A model generated the notes under the pieces. The model searched no databases and was not told where the DNA came from. It saw nothing but the letters and a program-made list of their open reading frames with translations. A DNA stretch of 41,262 bases. Source: Oscillospiraceae bacterium (GTDB lineage Bacteria; Bacillota; Clostridia; Oscillospirales; CAG-272). The first letter of the stretch is position 1. Every line of letters begins with the position of its first letter. Shown piece after piece: positions 7,052 through 16,382 of this stretch. The translations under genes and the position numbers were made by a program. Location of the stretch: NCBI GenBank assembly GCA_015063685.1, contig SVTR01000032.1, positions 1 through 41,262 of the forward strand, read 5' to 3'.

Positions 7052-7486
7052 ATGTTAACAGGTGAGTACAGACATTCCATCGACGCAAAGAACCGACTGT
7101 TTATTCCTGCGAAGCATCGGGAGAATTTGGGGTCTTCCTTTGTGATTGCAAAAGACATTCGCACGCCCATCCTGAAGGTGTATTCATTGGAGGCCTGGGA
7201 GGCCTACACCGCACCCATCAAAAACATGGAGCGCAAGCTGGCTGAAAAGTTCAGCCGTTTCCTGTTCCCGGGTGCTGATCCTCAAAGTCCCGATTCTCAG
7301 GGACGAGCAGTGATCTGCAAGGATCTTCTGGACTACGCACATATCAATTATCAGGACTCTCGGGAAGTGGTGATCCTGGGTTGCGGCGATTATGCCGAGA
7401 TCTGGTCTCTCAAGGATTATGAGGCTGCCAAGGCCGCCGAAGACCTTGATGCCCTTCGCGAGGAGCTTGAAAGGATGGGCCTGTGA
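7052..7486 (+). CDS. mraZ: Transcriptional regulator MraZ
   Basis: First gene of the dcw cluster and its autoregulator. The 144-residue length is standard. Two SpoVT/AbrB-type halves each carry the DNA-contacting DxxxR motif: DAKNRLFIP near residue 11 and DSQGRAVI near residue 80. It forms a ring that binds tandem 10-bp boxes; four such boxes lie at 6901-6940. The start is set by the strong AGGAAAGGAGG at 7033-7043. Its stop overlaps the rsmH start (TGATG). Confidence 0.97.
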   Translation: MLTGEYRHSIDAKNRLFIPAKHRENLGSSFVIAKDIRTPILKVYSLEAWEAYTAPIKNMERKLAEKFSRFLFPGADPQSPDSQGRAVICKDLLDYAHINYQDSREVVILGCGDYAEIWSLKDYEAAKAAEDLDALREELERMGL

Positions 7487-8475
7487 TGGACGAGAGAAAG
7501 GAAGACGTCAGCTTTTCTCACGTATCGGTTCTCCTGCAGGAGTGCATGGAAGGATTGGCCATCAAGCCCGACGGTATTTATATTGACGGAACCTGCGGCG
7601 GTGCCGGGCATTCCTCGGAGATCGCCAAGCGGCTGACCACCGGGCGCCTGATCGGTATTGATCAGGACTTGACGGCGGTGCAGGTCGCCACTGAGCGGCT
7701 GGCTCCCTTCGGAGATCGCGCCCTCGTAGTGCACAGCAATTTCTGTAACCTCGATTCGGTGTGTAGGGAGCTGGGTATCCAACGTATCGACGGATTCCTG
7801 GCAGACCTCGGCGTATCCTCCTATCAGCTGGATACTCCTGAGCGCGGTTTTTCCTACATGGCTGATGCGCCCCTGGATATGCGCATGAACAGCCGTCCCG
7901 ATGAACAAGCTTTTTCCGACAAGGCAGACGAGGCGTTCCTTACTGCTTATGATGTCGTTAATACTTATAGCGAAGCAGAGCTCCGACGGGTTCTGTACGA
8001 ATACGGCGAGGAAAGATTCGCCCCTCGCATCGCATCGAAAATCGTCAAGGCGAGAGAGATCTCGCCCATCCGTACTACCGGAGAATTGGTGGCACTGATC
8101 AAGGAAGCCATTCCCGCCGCCGCCAGGGAGGGCGGCCACCATCCCGCCAAGCGAAGCTTTCAGGCCATTCGCATTGAGGTCAATCGGGAGCTGGACGTGA
8201 TACGTCCCGCCCTGGAGGCAGCCTTGGATCGTTTGAATCCCGGCGGACGCATGGCGGTGATCACCTTCCACTCCCTGGAAGACCGCATCGTCAAGCAGAC
8301 CTTCGCGGATATGGCTTCGGGATGCACCTGTCCCAAGTCGCTGCCCATATGTGTCTGCGGCAAGAAGCCTCGCGTCAAGATCATTTCAAAAAAGCCTGTT
8401 TTGCCGAGCCCTGAGGAGTTGGCAGTCAACCCCCGCTCCAGAAGTGCGAAGCTGAGAATAGCAGAAAAATTGTAA
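7486..8475 (+). CDS. rsmH: 16S rRNA (cytosine(1402)-N4)-methyltransferase RsmH
   Basis: Methylates N4 of C1402 in the ribosomal P site using S-adenosylmethionine. The 329-residue protein shows the SAM loop [12 protein letters not shown] near residue 36, [19 protein letters not shown] near residue 106, and [12 protein letters not shown] and [14 protein letters not shown] further on. A Cys-rich [16 protein letters not shown] segment near the C-terminus is typical of clostridial forms. A GTG one codon earlier (7483) would also fit, but the ATG at 7486 sits 9 nt after AAGGAT and overlaps the mraZ stop by one base. Confidence 0.96.
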   Translation: MDERKEDVSFSHVSVLLQECMEGLAIKPDGIYIDGTCGGAGHSSEIAKRLTTGRLIGIDQDLTAVQVATERLAPFGDRALVVHSNFCNLDSVCRELGIQRIDGFLADLGVSSYQLDTPERGFSYMADAPLDMRMNSRPDEQAFSDKADEAFLTAYDVVNTYSEAELRRVLYEYGEERFAPRIASKIVKAREISPIRTTGELVALIKEAIPAAAREGGHHPAKRSFQAIRIEVNRELDVIRPALEAALDRLNPGGRMAVITFHSLEDRIVKQTFADMASGCTCPKSLPICVCGKKPRVKIISKKPVLPSPEELAVNPRSRSAKLRIAEKL

Positions 8476-8608
8476 GGCTTTTTCTCCGTGCAGGGGAGAG
8501 AAAACCTTTACTCTCTAAGAGATGCCTGTTGCGAAGGTATCGACGTCAATCCCCACCCGAGGGGTGGATAGCATAATCACTCATTATTTCAAGGAAGGAG
8601 CATCGGTC

Positions 8609-9613
8609 ATGGAAAAGGAATACAATCGCCATGAGCCTGTGAGCATTAGCTATAGCAGGAGCAGTGCACGCGTGGTTCGCGGCGAGGATCTGGATCCCTC
8701 CGTCCGCCGCCGTAAGGATGCGGAAACCGGAGATACGGACAGCCGTTACATTGAGATGTTCTGTGAGCGGTATCGTGATCGCGGAGTAGCAGGCCGCGTT
8801 CGCAGAGAAGCGACAGAGCAGAAAAAGAAGGAGGCTTTGCACAGAGCACAGACTCCCGGCGCCTACGTGATGACCGATATTCTGGAGGAGGCCGCAGGCG
8901 CGGGCTCTTCCAACACCTATCGGAGTGGTATCAGTGACGGTAAGCGGTATATGACCGCGGATGATTTCCGCCGTTATTACCGCGACCAGCGGAGCTATCG
9001 GTATCCTCAATACCGTGACGTGAAGCAGACGCCCGAAAGCCGCGAGGCGATCAGGGCTATGGTCGTTGCCCGAGAAAATGCGAAGGGGGTACCTTCGTTA
9101 AAAAAAGCCGGGTGGCTTACTGATACTGACAAGCTCCCCGCCGTTCTTCAGCGCTTGCTGACCGTTAAGGCCTTTGCAAGATTGAATGAATGGGCAGGTG
9201 AGACCTTCCCCCGCGAAAAGGAATTGGTAGTCGCGGCTCCCCAAAAGATCCGCAAGTCGATTCCCGTGGGACTGGTAGCGACGCTTGTCACGGTTGCGGT
9301 GTCCATGTCCATGGTCATCAGCAGCACGGTATTGGTAAGCCAGTCTACCAGAGAAATCAGCCAGCTCAAGGAGGAGCTTTCCATCCGTGAGGACGCCGTG
9401 AGCGATCTGACGGATATGCTCGCTTTGAAGAGTGATATGCTGACCATAGAAGACAGAGCCGCTAATGAATTCGGCATGGTCAATGAGAGATACCTGGATG
9501 GAGCGTATCTTGAAAGCCTGTCGGAGGACTGTGTGGAGGTGTTTGATGAGGAAGGTAAGGAAAAGAAAAACGGTCTTTCCGCCTTGCTCAGCGCCTTCGG
9601 CTTTGGGGATTGA
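8609..9613 (+). CDS. ftsL: FtsL-like cell division protein with long N-terminal extension
   Basis: Position between rsmH and the PBP is that of ftsL. Of 334 residues, the last 115 look like FtsL: one membrane segment at about 218-244, a coiled-coil heptad region at 245-285, and IEDRAANEFGMV at 280-291, resembling the FtsL/DivIC C-terminal motif. The first 215 residues are a charged, Arg/Tyr-rich, low-complexity cytoplasmic region, while ordinary FtsL has about 30-60 residues there. An ATG at 8522 is in frame, but AAGGAAGGAG at 8591-8600 selects 8609. The name rests on context, topology and the short motif, so a DivIC-like assignment is also possible. Confidence 0.72.
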   Translation: MEKEYNRHEPVSISYSRSSARVVRGEDLDPSVRRRKDAETGDTDSRYIEMFCERYRDRGVAGRVRREATEQKKKEALHRAQTPGAYVMTDILEEAAGAGSSNTYRSGISDGKRYMTADDFRRYYRDQRSYRYPQYRDVKQTPESREAIRAMVVARENAKGVPSLKKAGWLTDTDKLPAVLQRLLTVKAFARLNEWAGETFPREKELVVAAPQKIRKSIPVGLVATLVTVAVSMSMVISSTVLVSQSTREISQLKEELSIREDAVSDLTDMLALKSDMLTIEDRAANEFGMVNERYLDGAYLESLSEDCVEVFDEEGKEKKNGLSALLSAFGFGD

Positions 9614-9748
9614 AGAACCTTTAACCTTCGGAAAAGTCATATCGGTCGCATTGGTTTCATACCATGTTGATGGACGCTCCTGACCATACCGACCGTATGC
9701 CGGCGGTACCCGACCTGCTGGGGAACTGCTGATAAATAGAGATCTGTT

Positions 9749-9784
9749 CAGGCGGCGTGTGCAAACTCGCCGCCTGTCATTTTT
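9749..9784 (+). terminator. Terminator-like hairpin between ftsL-like gene and PBP
   Basis: A perfect 9-bp stem (CAGGCGGCG / CGCCGCCTG) with a 10-nt loop, followed by TCATTTTTG. The T tract is slightly interrupted, so partial termination (attenuation) is plausible within the dcw cluster. Confidence 0.6.
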
Positions 9785-9811
9785 GCATAAGAGACCAAAG
9801 CATGATATACT
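9783..9811 (+). promoter_or_regulatory. Possible promoter before the PBP gene
   Basis: TTGCAT at 9783-9788, a 17-bp spacer and TATACT at 9806-9811, directly after a terminator-like hairpin. The predicted start near 9818 leaves a leader of only about 9 nt that would cut into the ribosome site (GAAAGGAG, 9814-9821), which argues against it. Confidence 0.3.
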
Positions 9812-9826
9812 GCGAAAGGAGAAAAT

Positions 9827-12145
9827 ATGAAAAGTTCTACCTCGGGGCAGAATACCCCTGATCATCAGCAAGCTCCTTTCGGTATTTTTCGGCCGACGGA
9901 TACGCAAAACGTGAAGCGAGGCACCCTGGTGGGCATCGTGATCTTTCTGTTGTTTGCGCTTCTGCTCGTCCGAATTTTGTTGTTGCAGACCCTTGGCTTT
10001 GAAAAATATCAGAACAAGGTGATCAACCAGCTGACAACCGAAGCTGAGGTGGTGGCTGAGCGAGGCAAAATTCACGACCGAAACGGTGTGGTTTTGGCTA
10101 CCAATATCACGACCTACCGCGTTTTTATCGCTCCCCGTACCATTGAAGCCTGCGCGGCGGAGGACGGAAAGGACTATGCGGAAAAAATTGCTACAGGCCT
10201 TTCTGATATCCTGGATACGACCTATGAAAACGTCATGAAGCAGACGACCTATACCAAGTATCTGGACCGTACCATTGCCCGTAACGTAGATGAGGATACG
10301 GCCGCCCTGGTGGAGGCCTTCATCGACGAAGAGGGACTCAACGATATGGTGTTTCTCCAAGCGGGTAGCCAGCGTTATTACCCCTATGGCACCTTGGCCT
10401 GCCATGTTCTCGGCTTTACGGGCAGTGACGGCGCAGGACAGTATGGCCTGGAGCTGCAATATAACAGCGTCCTGGCCGGAACCAACGGAAAATATATCAC
10501 GGCCCGAGACTCTCACGGTAACGAAATGCCCTATGAGTACCAAAGCTATATCGAAGCCCGGGACGGTCATGCCATCATTACCACCCTGGACGTGAAGGTA
10601 CAGTCGGTGCTGGAAGAGCAGCTTCGTACCACTTATATTGAATCAGGCGGTGCTAACCGTGCCTCGGGCATTGTGGTTAATGTCAAGACTGCCGAGGTGC
10701 TGGCCATGGCCACCTACCCCAATTTTGATCTCAACGATCCCCGTACCCTCAATGAGGACTGTCAAGCCGTGCTGGATTCCAGCGGCTACGCCGAGGGGAC
10801 GGAGGAATATCTGAAGCTCAAGCAGGAGCTCCAGCTCATGACCTGGTCTAACAAGGCTGTTACCGAGGTGTATATGCCCGGCTCCACCTTCAAAATCGTC
10901 ACCGCCTCCATGGCCTATGAGGAAAATCTGGTGGTGGAGAACGAGCACTTCAACTGCCCCGGCTATCACATCGTGGGCAAGACCCGTATCCGTTGTCATA
11001 AAACCACGGGTCACGGCTCTCTGACCTTCGCGGAGGGACTTCAGCAGTCCTGTAACCCTATTCTGATGATGATGGGGGCGCGGATTGGCCAGGAGGCCTT
11101 TTACGAGTATTTCCGTTCCTTCGGTTATCTTGAAAAGACGGGTATCGATCTGCCCGGTGAGGGTATCAGTATTTTCTATCAGGAGGACCATTTTTCAACG
11201 CTGGATCTGGCCACCTCCTCCTTCGGTCAGAACTTCAAGATCTCGCCTATCCAACAGATCATGGCCGTGACTGCCGTGGCTAACGGCGGATATCTGATGA
11301 CGCCGCACCTGGTCAAAGAGGTGCAGGACGAGAAGGGCAATACCATCACGACCTATGGAGAGGACGTCAAACGCCAGGTGATCTCGGGTGAGACGGCTGA
11401 AAAGCTGGCCGAGATTTTGGAGGAAGGCGTTTCGGGCGGAGGCGGTGCCAAGAATGCTTACGTGGCAGGCTACCGTGTTGCCGCCAAGACGGGTACCTCC
11501 GAGAAGATCGACAAGAAAAATGAAATGGACGACGGCAAGGATTATTACGTCTGCTCCTGCGTGGGCTTTGCTCCCGCCGATGATCCTGAGATCGCCGTGC
11601 TGATCCTGGTGGATGAACCCACCAAGGGCGTGCTGTACGGTAGCTACGTAGCCGCGCCTTATCTGGCCAACGTCATGGAGCAGGTATTGCCTTACCTGGG
11701 CGTGGAAGCCGTTTACAGCGATAAGGAATTGGCCAACATGGCTGTGGAGACACCCTATATCACAGGCTGGTCGGTAAATGCCGCTCGGAAGTATGCTGAA
11801 GAGAAGGGCATTGAAGTGGAGATCATGGGTGAGGGTACCCTCGTCCGTGACCAGTCTCCTGCCGCCGGGGTGAAGATGGAGAAAAGCCGCGCCAAGATGA
11901 TTCTTTACACCGAGGGGAATCAGTCTCCCGCTCTGGTGACCGTCCCCGATCTTTTGGGGAAGACGGCGGTGGCTGCCAACGAAACCTTGGCCAACCGCAA
12001 TCTCAATATCCGTATTGAGGGCACCAACAATTATCTCAGCGGTACAGGCGCCGTGGCCATTGAGCAAAGCCCTGCCGCGGGTACCCAAGTGGAGGAGGGC
12101 ACGGTTATTACCGTCACCTTCCGCAATAAAGACGAATCCGATTGA
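9827..12145 (+). CDS. PASTA-domain class B penicillin-binding protein (PBP2x/SpoVD type)
   Basis: Peptidoglycan DD-transpeptidase of the division or sporulation septum, partner of FtsW. Of 772 residues: cytoplasmic tail 1-32, membrane anchor about 33-54, PBP dimer domain about 75-240, and transpeptidase domain about 275-600 with the active-site S353 in STFK (353-356), SCN at 408-410 and KTG at 554-556. Two PASTA domains follow (about 635-695 and 702-768). The start has GAAAGGAG 5 nt upstream. A single-copy PASTA PBP at this site in Clostridia is either the vegetative divisome PBP or SpoVD; the sequence alone does not decide, so no symbol is given. Confidence 0.93.
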   Translation: MKSSTSGQNTPDHQQAPFGIFRPTDTQNVKRGTLVGIVIFLLFALLLVRILLLQTLGFEKYQNKVINQLTTEAEVVAERGKIHDRNGVVLATNITTYRVFIAPRTIEACAAEDGKDYAEKIATGLSDILDTTYENVMKQTTYTKYLDRTIARNVDEDTAALVEAFIDEEGLNDMVFLQAGSQRYYPYGTLACHVLGFTGSDGAGQYGLELQYNSVLAGTNGKYITARDSHGNEMPYEYQSYIEARDGHAIITTLDVKVQSVLEEQLRTTYIESGGANRASGIVVNVKTAEVLAMATYPNFDLNDPRTLNEDCQAVLDSSGYAEGTEEYLKLKQELQLMTWSNKAVTEVYMPGSTFKIVTASMAYEENLVVENEHFNCPGYHIVGKTRIRCHKTTGHGSLTFAEGLQQSCNPILMMMGARIGQEAFYEYFRSFGYLEKTGIDLPGEGISIFYQEDHFSTLDLATSSFGQNFKISPIQQIMAVTAVANGGYLMTPHLVKEVQDEKGNTITTYGEDVKRQVISGETAEKLAEILEEGVSGGGGAKNAYVAGYRVAAKTGTSEKIDKKNEMDDGKDYYVCSCVGFAPADDPEIAVLILVDEPTKGVLYGSYVAAPYLANVMEQVLPYLGVEAVYSDKELANMAVETPYITGWSVNAARKYAEEKGIEVEIMGEGTLVRDQSPAAGVKMEKSRAKMILYTEGNQSPALVTVPDLLGKTAVAANETLANRNLNIRIEGTNNYLSGTGAVAIEQSPAAGTQVEEGTVITVTFRNKDESD

Positions 12146-12238
12146 TCTGTACCCCAACGTAAAAAATAGCAAATCCCACCCGCCGGACGTTTCAAAAGAC
12201 GGAAGTGAAGCTCTTTTATGTATGAAGGAGTCAGCTCT

Positions 12239-13819
12239 ATGTCTGAAATGCGTCAAATGACTTTAGGCGCCCTATGTGCCGAATCGGGACTTCCTTGTCC
12301 CGTGGGAGCAGAAGGTACCGTGATTCGCGGCGTGACTTCGGATTCCCGCCGTGTCTTTCCGGGATGGTTGTTCGTAGCCATCAGCGGATTTCATACCGAT
12401 GGCAAAAAGTATATTCCCCAAGCCATAGCGAGGGGGGCGGTGGCGGTGGTGGCCGATCAGAAAGGCGCCATGCCTGCCAATATCCCCAATATCGTCTCCC
12501 GCAATCCCCGAGCCGCCCTGGCCTGCCTGTGTGACGCCTGGTACGGTCATCCCGCAAGGAGTCTTCGCCTGGTGGGAGTCACGGGGACCAACGGAAAAAC
12601 CTCGGTGTCCGCTATGCTGGCTCACATCCTCCGATGTGCCGGTGTACCTGTAGGAATCATCGGCACCGTGGGTGCCATGGGATTTTCGGGGCAACCCTTG
12701 ACCATTCGGTCTCCCGACGAAAACGCCAACATGACCACCCCCGATCCTGAGGAGCTATATGCTATCCTAGGGGCGTTGGCCGAGGAGGGACGGGCCGGGA
12801 AGGAACACCCTGTAGTGGTCATGGAGGTCACTTCCCATGCCTTATATCTGGATAAAACCAAGCCGCTGACCTTTGATTGCGGCATCTTTACCAATCTGAC
12901 CCCTGAGCACTTGGATATGCACCAAAGCATGGAAGCCTATTATGAGGCCAAGCGCCGGTTGTTTACCGCTTGCAAAACGGCGGTAGTCAATGCTGACGAC
13001 GCCTACGGCGAACGCCTTATCAGCGATCCCGAAGCCTCGTCCCATATGTGGTACATATGCCACAGCTCCCCCTTTTATCAATGTGTGGATACCCTGCATC
13101 CCGGACGTTGCTGTGATCGGGTCTATGCCGGACAGGTAAAGCTCCTGGGAGCAGAGGGCGTGGAGTACAGATTGATGTCACCCCGTGCCCGCGCGCGGAT
13201 CTTTTGTCCTGTCCCCGGCACCTTTACCGTAGCCAACTCTATGGTGGCGGCGGTTGCTGCATTAAGTCTTGGGGTAATGCCGGGCCGCATCAAGGAGGCC
13301 TTGGCTACCTTTTCGGGTGTGCCCGGCCGCCTGGAGCGTGTCCTCCTGGGCGATCACGTGGGCTTTTCGGTGTTTTTGGACTACGCCCACACCCCCGATG
13401 CCCTGGAAAATCTGCTGAGCACCGCCAACGGCTTCCGACGGCGGGGTGAGCGGCTGGTACTGCTCTTTGGGTGCGGTGGTGACCGTGACCCCACCAAGCG
13501 CCCCATCATGGCTGAAATTGCCTCCCGCATGGCTGACACGGTGATCATCACCTCAGACAACAGCCGTACCGAGGATCCCATGACCATCATCGAGGATATC
13601 CTCGGCGGTATGGATCCCACCTGTGATCATGTGGTCATTCCCGACCGACGGGAGGCCATCCAATACGCCATTCGCTACGCCAAGCGGGGAGATATCATTC
13701 TCCTGGCGGGCAAAGGGCATGAAACCTACGAAATTGATAAGAACGGCCGACACCCCTTTTCGGAAAAGGAGATTGTCAAGGAGGCCGCGGACATATATCA
13801 CCCGCCCTACAATGGGTAG
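12239..13819 (+). CDS. murE: UDP-N-acetylmuramoyl-tripeptide synthetase MurE
   Basis: Adds the third stem residue to UDP-MurNAc-L-Ala-D-Glu with ATP, in the cytoplasm. The 526-residue protein has the P-loop GVTGTNGKTS at 113-122, DYAHTPDALEN in the C-terminal half and GKGHETYE near the end. The specificity motif reads DNSRTEDP at 440-447; the Arg corresponds to the DNPR motif of meso-diaminopimelate-adding enzymes, so a meso-DAP wall is inferred. The ATG at 12239 follows GAAGGAG at 12224-12230; an in-frame ATG at 12218 precedes that site and is unlikely. It is slightly longer than typical because of an insert around residues 270-310. Confidence 0.95.
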   Translation: MSEMRQMTLGALCAESGLPCPVGAEGTVIRGVTSDSRRVFPGWLFVAISGFHTDGKKYIPQAIARGAVAVVADQKGAMPANIPNIVSRNPRAALACLCDAWYGHPARSLRLVGVTGTNGKTSVSAMLAHILRCAGVPVGIIGTVGAMGFSGQPLTIRSPDENANMTTPDPEELYAILGALAEEGRAGKEHPVVVMEVTSHALYLDKTKPLTFDCGIFTNLTPEHLDMHQSMEAYYEAKRRLFTACKTAVVNADDAYGERLISDPEASSHMWYICHSSPFYQCVDTLHPGRCCDRVYAGQVKLLGAEGVEYRLMSPRARARIFCPVPGTFTVANSMVAAVAALSLGVMPGRIKEALATFSGVPGRLERVLLGDHVGFSVFLDYAHTPDALENLLSTANGFRRRGERLVLLFGCGGDRDPTKRPIMAEIASRMADTVIITSDNSRTEDPMTIIEDILGGMDPTCDHVVIPDRREAIQYAIRYAKRGDIILLAGKGHETYEIDKNGRHPFSEKEIVKEAADIYHPPYNG

Positions 13820-13841
13820 ATCAACGTAAAGAGAGAAAACT

Positions 13842-15272
13842 ATGAAGATCAAGATACAGGAGACGAGGTTGTCCCTTTCATGGATCGCGGAGGCCACGGG
13901 CGGTACGCTTATTTGCCCTGTCGGCGTCCCTGAGCCGTCCGTCGGTTATATCTGTACAGACTCCCGAGAGGCCGATAGGGAGACCCTGTTCTGTGCCATT
14001 CCGGGGGAACGGGTGGATGGTCATGCCTATATCTCGGCCGCTATGAAGCTGGGATGCCGTGCCGTCCTGTGTGAGAAACATCCCGATGAGGTAATTCCCG
14101 CCGTGGTGGTAGAGGATACGGTAGCCGCTTTGGGAAGATTGGCTGAGACTTACAAAAAGAGCTTTGCCCATCAGCTTTTTGCCGCAGCCGTTACGGGTAG
14201 CGTGGGCAAAACCACCACCAAGGAATGTATGGCGGCGGTTCTCGCTGCCGGAGAGAATCTTTTCAAGAAGGACGGCAATTTCAACAGTACCATCGGGCTT
14301 CCCCTGTCTGTCATGGAGATCGGCCACCATCATACTGCCGCCGTGCTGGAAATGGGCATGAGCGGTTTTGGCGAAATCTCTGCTATGTCCCGGGCCGTCC
14401 ATCCCGACGTGGCTTGCGTGATCAACATCGGCACCTCCCATATGGAGCACCTGGGCAGCCGTGAAGGGATTGCCAAGGCAAAGCTGGAAATAATCCGGGG
14501 CATGGAACAGGGAAGTACGCTACTGATCAACGGTGACGAGCCTCTTTTGCACCCCGCAAAAGCACTCTGCCTTGAACGGGGGATCACCTGTCTGCGGGTC
14601 TCCCTCAGCGATCCTACCGCTGATTTTTATGCCAATGCTATAGTTGCCCTTGGGCAGAGCATGGCCTTCGATTTTCATACCCCACAGGGGAAACTTGAAG
14701 GATTGACCGTGCCCTCCGTGGGATACCATATGGTCTGGGCCGCCGCCTTTGCCGCCGCTGTCGGCCTTTTGCGTGGATTATCTCCCGAAGCAATTCGAAA
14801 AGGCCTCCTTGCCTATCGTCCCGCCGGGATGCGACAGAACATTACCGAGGTCAGTGGTGTGACCTTCATCGAGGACTGCTACAATGCAGCTCCTGAGTCC
14901 ATGGCCGCCGCCCTGACGGTGCTCAAGCTGACAGCCAAAGGCCGCATGATCGCCGTTCTGGGTGACATGAAGGAGTTGGGTGACAATACCGTCAACCTCC
15001 ACCGTGCCGTAGGAAAAAGGGTAGCATCCCTTTCCGAGGGCGGCAGAGAGGTGCATCTTATCACTGTAGGAGAGTTGGGGACGGAGATTTCCCGCGGTGC
15101 CTCCGAAGGGCTTTCCTCTGACCATATATTTATAAGCCGCGACACGGCGCCCTACGGGGATGCCGTCCGCTATCTCAAATCTCTGCTCCGCGAGGGTGAT
15201 ACCATCCTGTTCAAAGCCAGCCGCGCCATGACCCTGGAGGTGGTGGCAGACGCTCTTAAATCAAATGACTGA
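13842..15272 (+). CDS. murF: UDP-N-acetylmuramoyl-tripeptide--D-alanyl-D-alanine ligase MurF
   Basis: Adds D-Ala-D-Ala to complete the UDP-MurNAc-pentapeptide. Length 476. It shows the Mur ligase P-loop TGSVGKTTTKE near residue 117, FNSTIGLPLS and EMGMSGFGEI in the central domain, INIGTSHMEHLGS, and EDCYNAAPESMAAAL plus VLGDMKELG in the C-terminal domain. It starts 22 nt after the murE stop with an AGAGAG ribosome site. The next gene is mraY, as in the usual dcw order. Confidence 0.96.
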   Translation: MKIKIQETRLSLSWIAEATGGTLICPVGVPEPSVGYICTDSREADRETLFCAIPGERVDGHAYISAAMKLGCRAVLCEKHPDEVIPAVVVEDTVAALGRLAETYKKSFAHQLFAAAVTGSVGKTTTKECMAAVLAAGENLFKKDGNFNSTIGLPLSVMEIGHHHTAAVLEMGMSGFGEISAMSRAVHPDVACVINIGTSHMEHLGSREGIAKAKLEIIRGMEQGSTLLINGDEPLLHPAKALCLERGITCLRVSLSDPTADFYANAIVALGQSMAFDFHTPQGKLEGLTVPSVGYHMVWAAAFAAAVGLLRGLSPEAIRKGLLAYRPAGMRQNITEVSGVTFIEDCYNAAPESMAAALTVLKLTAKGRMIAVLGDMKELGDNTVNLHRAVGKRVASLSEGGREVHLITVGELGTEISRGASEGLSSDHIFISRDTAPYGDAVRYLKSLLREGDTILFKASRAMTLEVVADALKSND

Positions 15273-15292
15273 TAGATAAGCGAGGAATCAAA

Positions 15293-16351
15293 ATGCTGTT
15301 GACCTTTTCAAATATGGCACTTACTACCGCCCCTACCGAGCCCTCAAAGCTGTATGTCATTGCCGTGCTGGGAACCTTGGCGTTGTCTTTTTTGATGACC
15401 CTCCTTGCGGGAAAAATCGTCCTGCCCATTCTTCGAGCCAAAAAGGTGGGGCAGATCATCCGTGAGGACGGCCCTCAGTGGCATATGGGTAAATCCGGCA
15501 CCCCTACCATGGGCGGCATCAGCTTTATCATCCCCTTCCTTGTCTGCATGGTGGCGGTGGCTGCTGCTTTTGCCGTAAAGAAATCCGAGTTCAACTTGAT
15601 CCCCTTTGCCTTGGTGGTCTGCTTTGCCGTGTTCAACGCCATGATCGGCTTCATTGACGACCGCTGCAAGCTGCTCAAAAAGCAAAACGAGGGACTCACC
15701 GAAATTCAAAAGCTGATCCTTCAATTTGTGGCAGCAGGCGCTTTTATCGCCATGATGGCTATCACAGGTCATCTGGACACCACCCTTCGCCTTCCCTTTA
15801 CAAGCTGGGCACCCGACTTGGGGTGGTTCGCCTACCCCGTTTACCTTTTGGTGCTGGTAGGCTTTGTCAACGCCACCAATATCACCGACGGCTTGGACGG
15901 ACTTGCCTCCTCGGTATGCGCGGTGGTGGCAGTTTTCATGCTGATCTTCTCTTTGTCCAAGGGCTTTGATCCCTATACCGAAACGGGTACGAGCTTTATC
16001 TCTGCGGCTTTGCTTGGTGGGATGCTTGGCTTTTTGATTTACAATTTCCACCCCGCCAAGATGTTCATGGGCGATACGGGCTCTTTGTTCCTCGGTGCCG
16101 TCATCATGGGGTGTGCCGTCGCTGAGGGGGAGCTTCTGCTCTTCGTGCTTGCCGGATTTGTCTTTGTCATGGATATGCTGTCCAGTCTGATCCAAAGATA
16201 CTACTATAAGCTGACCCACGGTAAGCGTCTGTTCAAAATGGCACCCGTACACCACCACTTTGAAAAATGCGGTTGGAGGGAAGTACAGATTGTTGCGCTG
16301 TTTGCCGCCGTTTCGCTGATCTTTTGCGTACTGGCCTGGTTAGGCGCTTGA
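15293..16351 (+). CDS. mraY: Phospho-N-acetylmuramoyl-pentapeptide transferase MraY
   Basis: Integral membrane enzyme that transfers phospho-MurNAc-pentapeptide to undecaprenyl phosphate, forming lipid I. At 352 residues with about ten hydrophobic segments it matches the family. Motifs: KSGTPTMGG near residue 64, MIGFIDDRCK with the Asp pair, NATNITDGLDGLA, FMGDTGSLFLG and the His-rich VHHHFE near the C-terminus. AGCGAGGA lies 8 nt before the ATG. In most dcw clusters murD follows, but here ftsW follows after 31 nt. Confidence 0.97.
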   Translation: MLLTFSNMALTTAPTEPSKLYVIAVLGTLALSFLMTLLAGKIVLPILRAKKVGQIIREDGPQWHMGKSGTPTMGGISFIIPFLVCMVAVAAAFAVKKSEFNLIPFALVVCFAVFNAMIGFIDDRCKLLKKQNEGLTEIQKLILQFVAAGAFIAMMAITGHLDTTLRLPFTSWAPDLGWFAYPVYLLVLVGFVNATNITDGLDGLASSVCAVVAVFMLIFSLSKGFDPYTETGTSFISAALLGGMLGFLIYNFHPAKMFMGDTGSLFLGAVIMGCAVAEGELLLFVLAGFVFVMDMLSSLIQRYYYKLTHGKRLFKMAPVHHHFEKCGWREVQIVALFAAVSLIFCVLAWLGA

Positions 16352-16382
16352 CTTAACATATTGCTGAAAAGGAGGTGGTACT

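Noticed and set aside
9098..10570. A 490-codon minus-strand frame opposite the ftsL-like and PBP genes
   Set aside because: It is a shadow of well-supported plus-strand genes, with low-complexity composition and no recognisable motifs.
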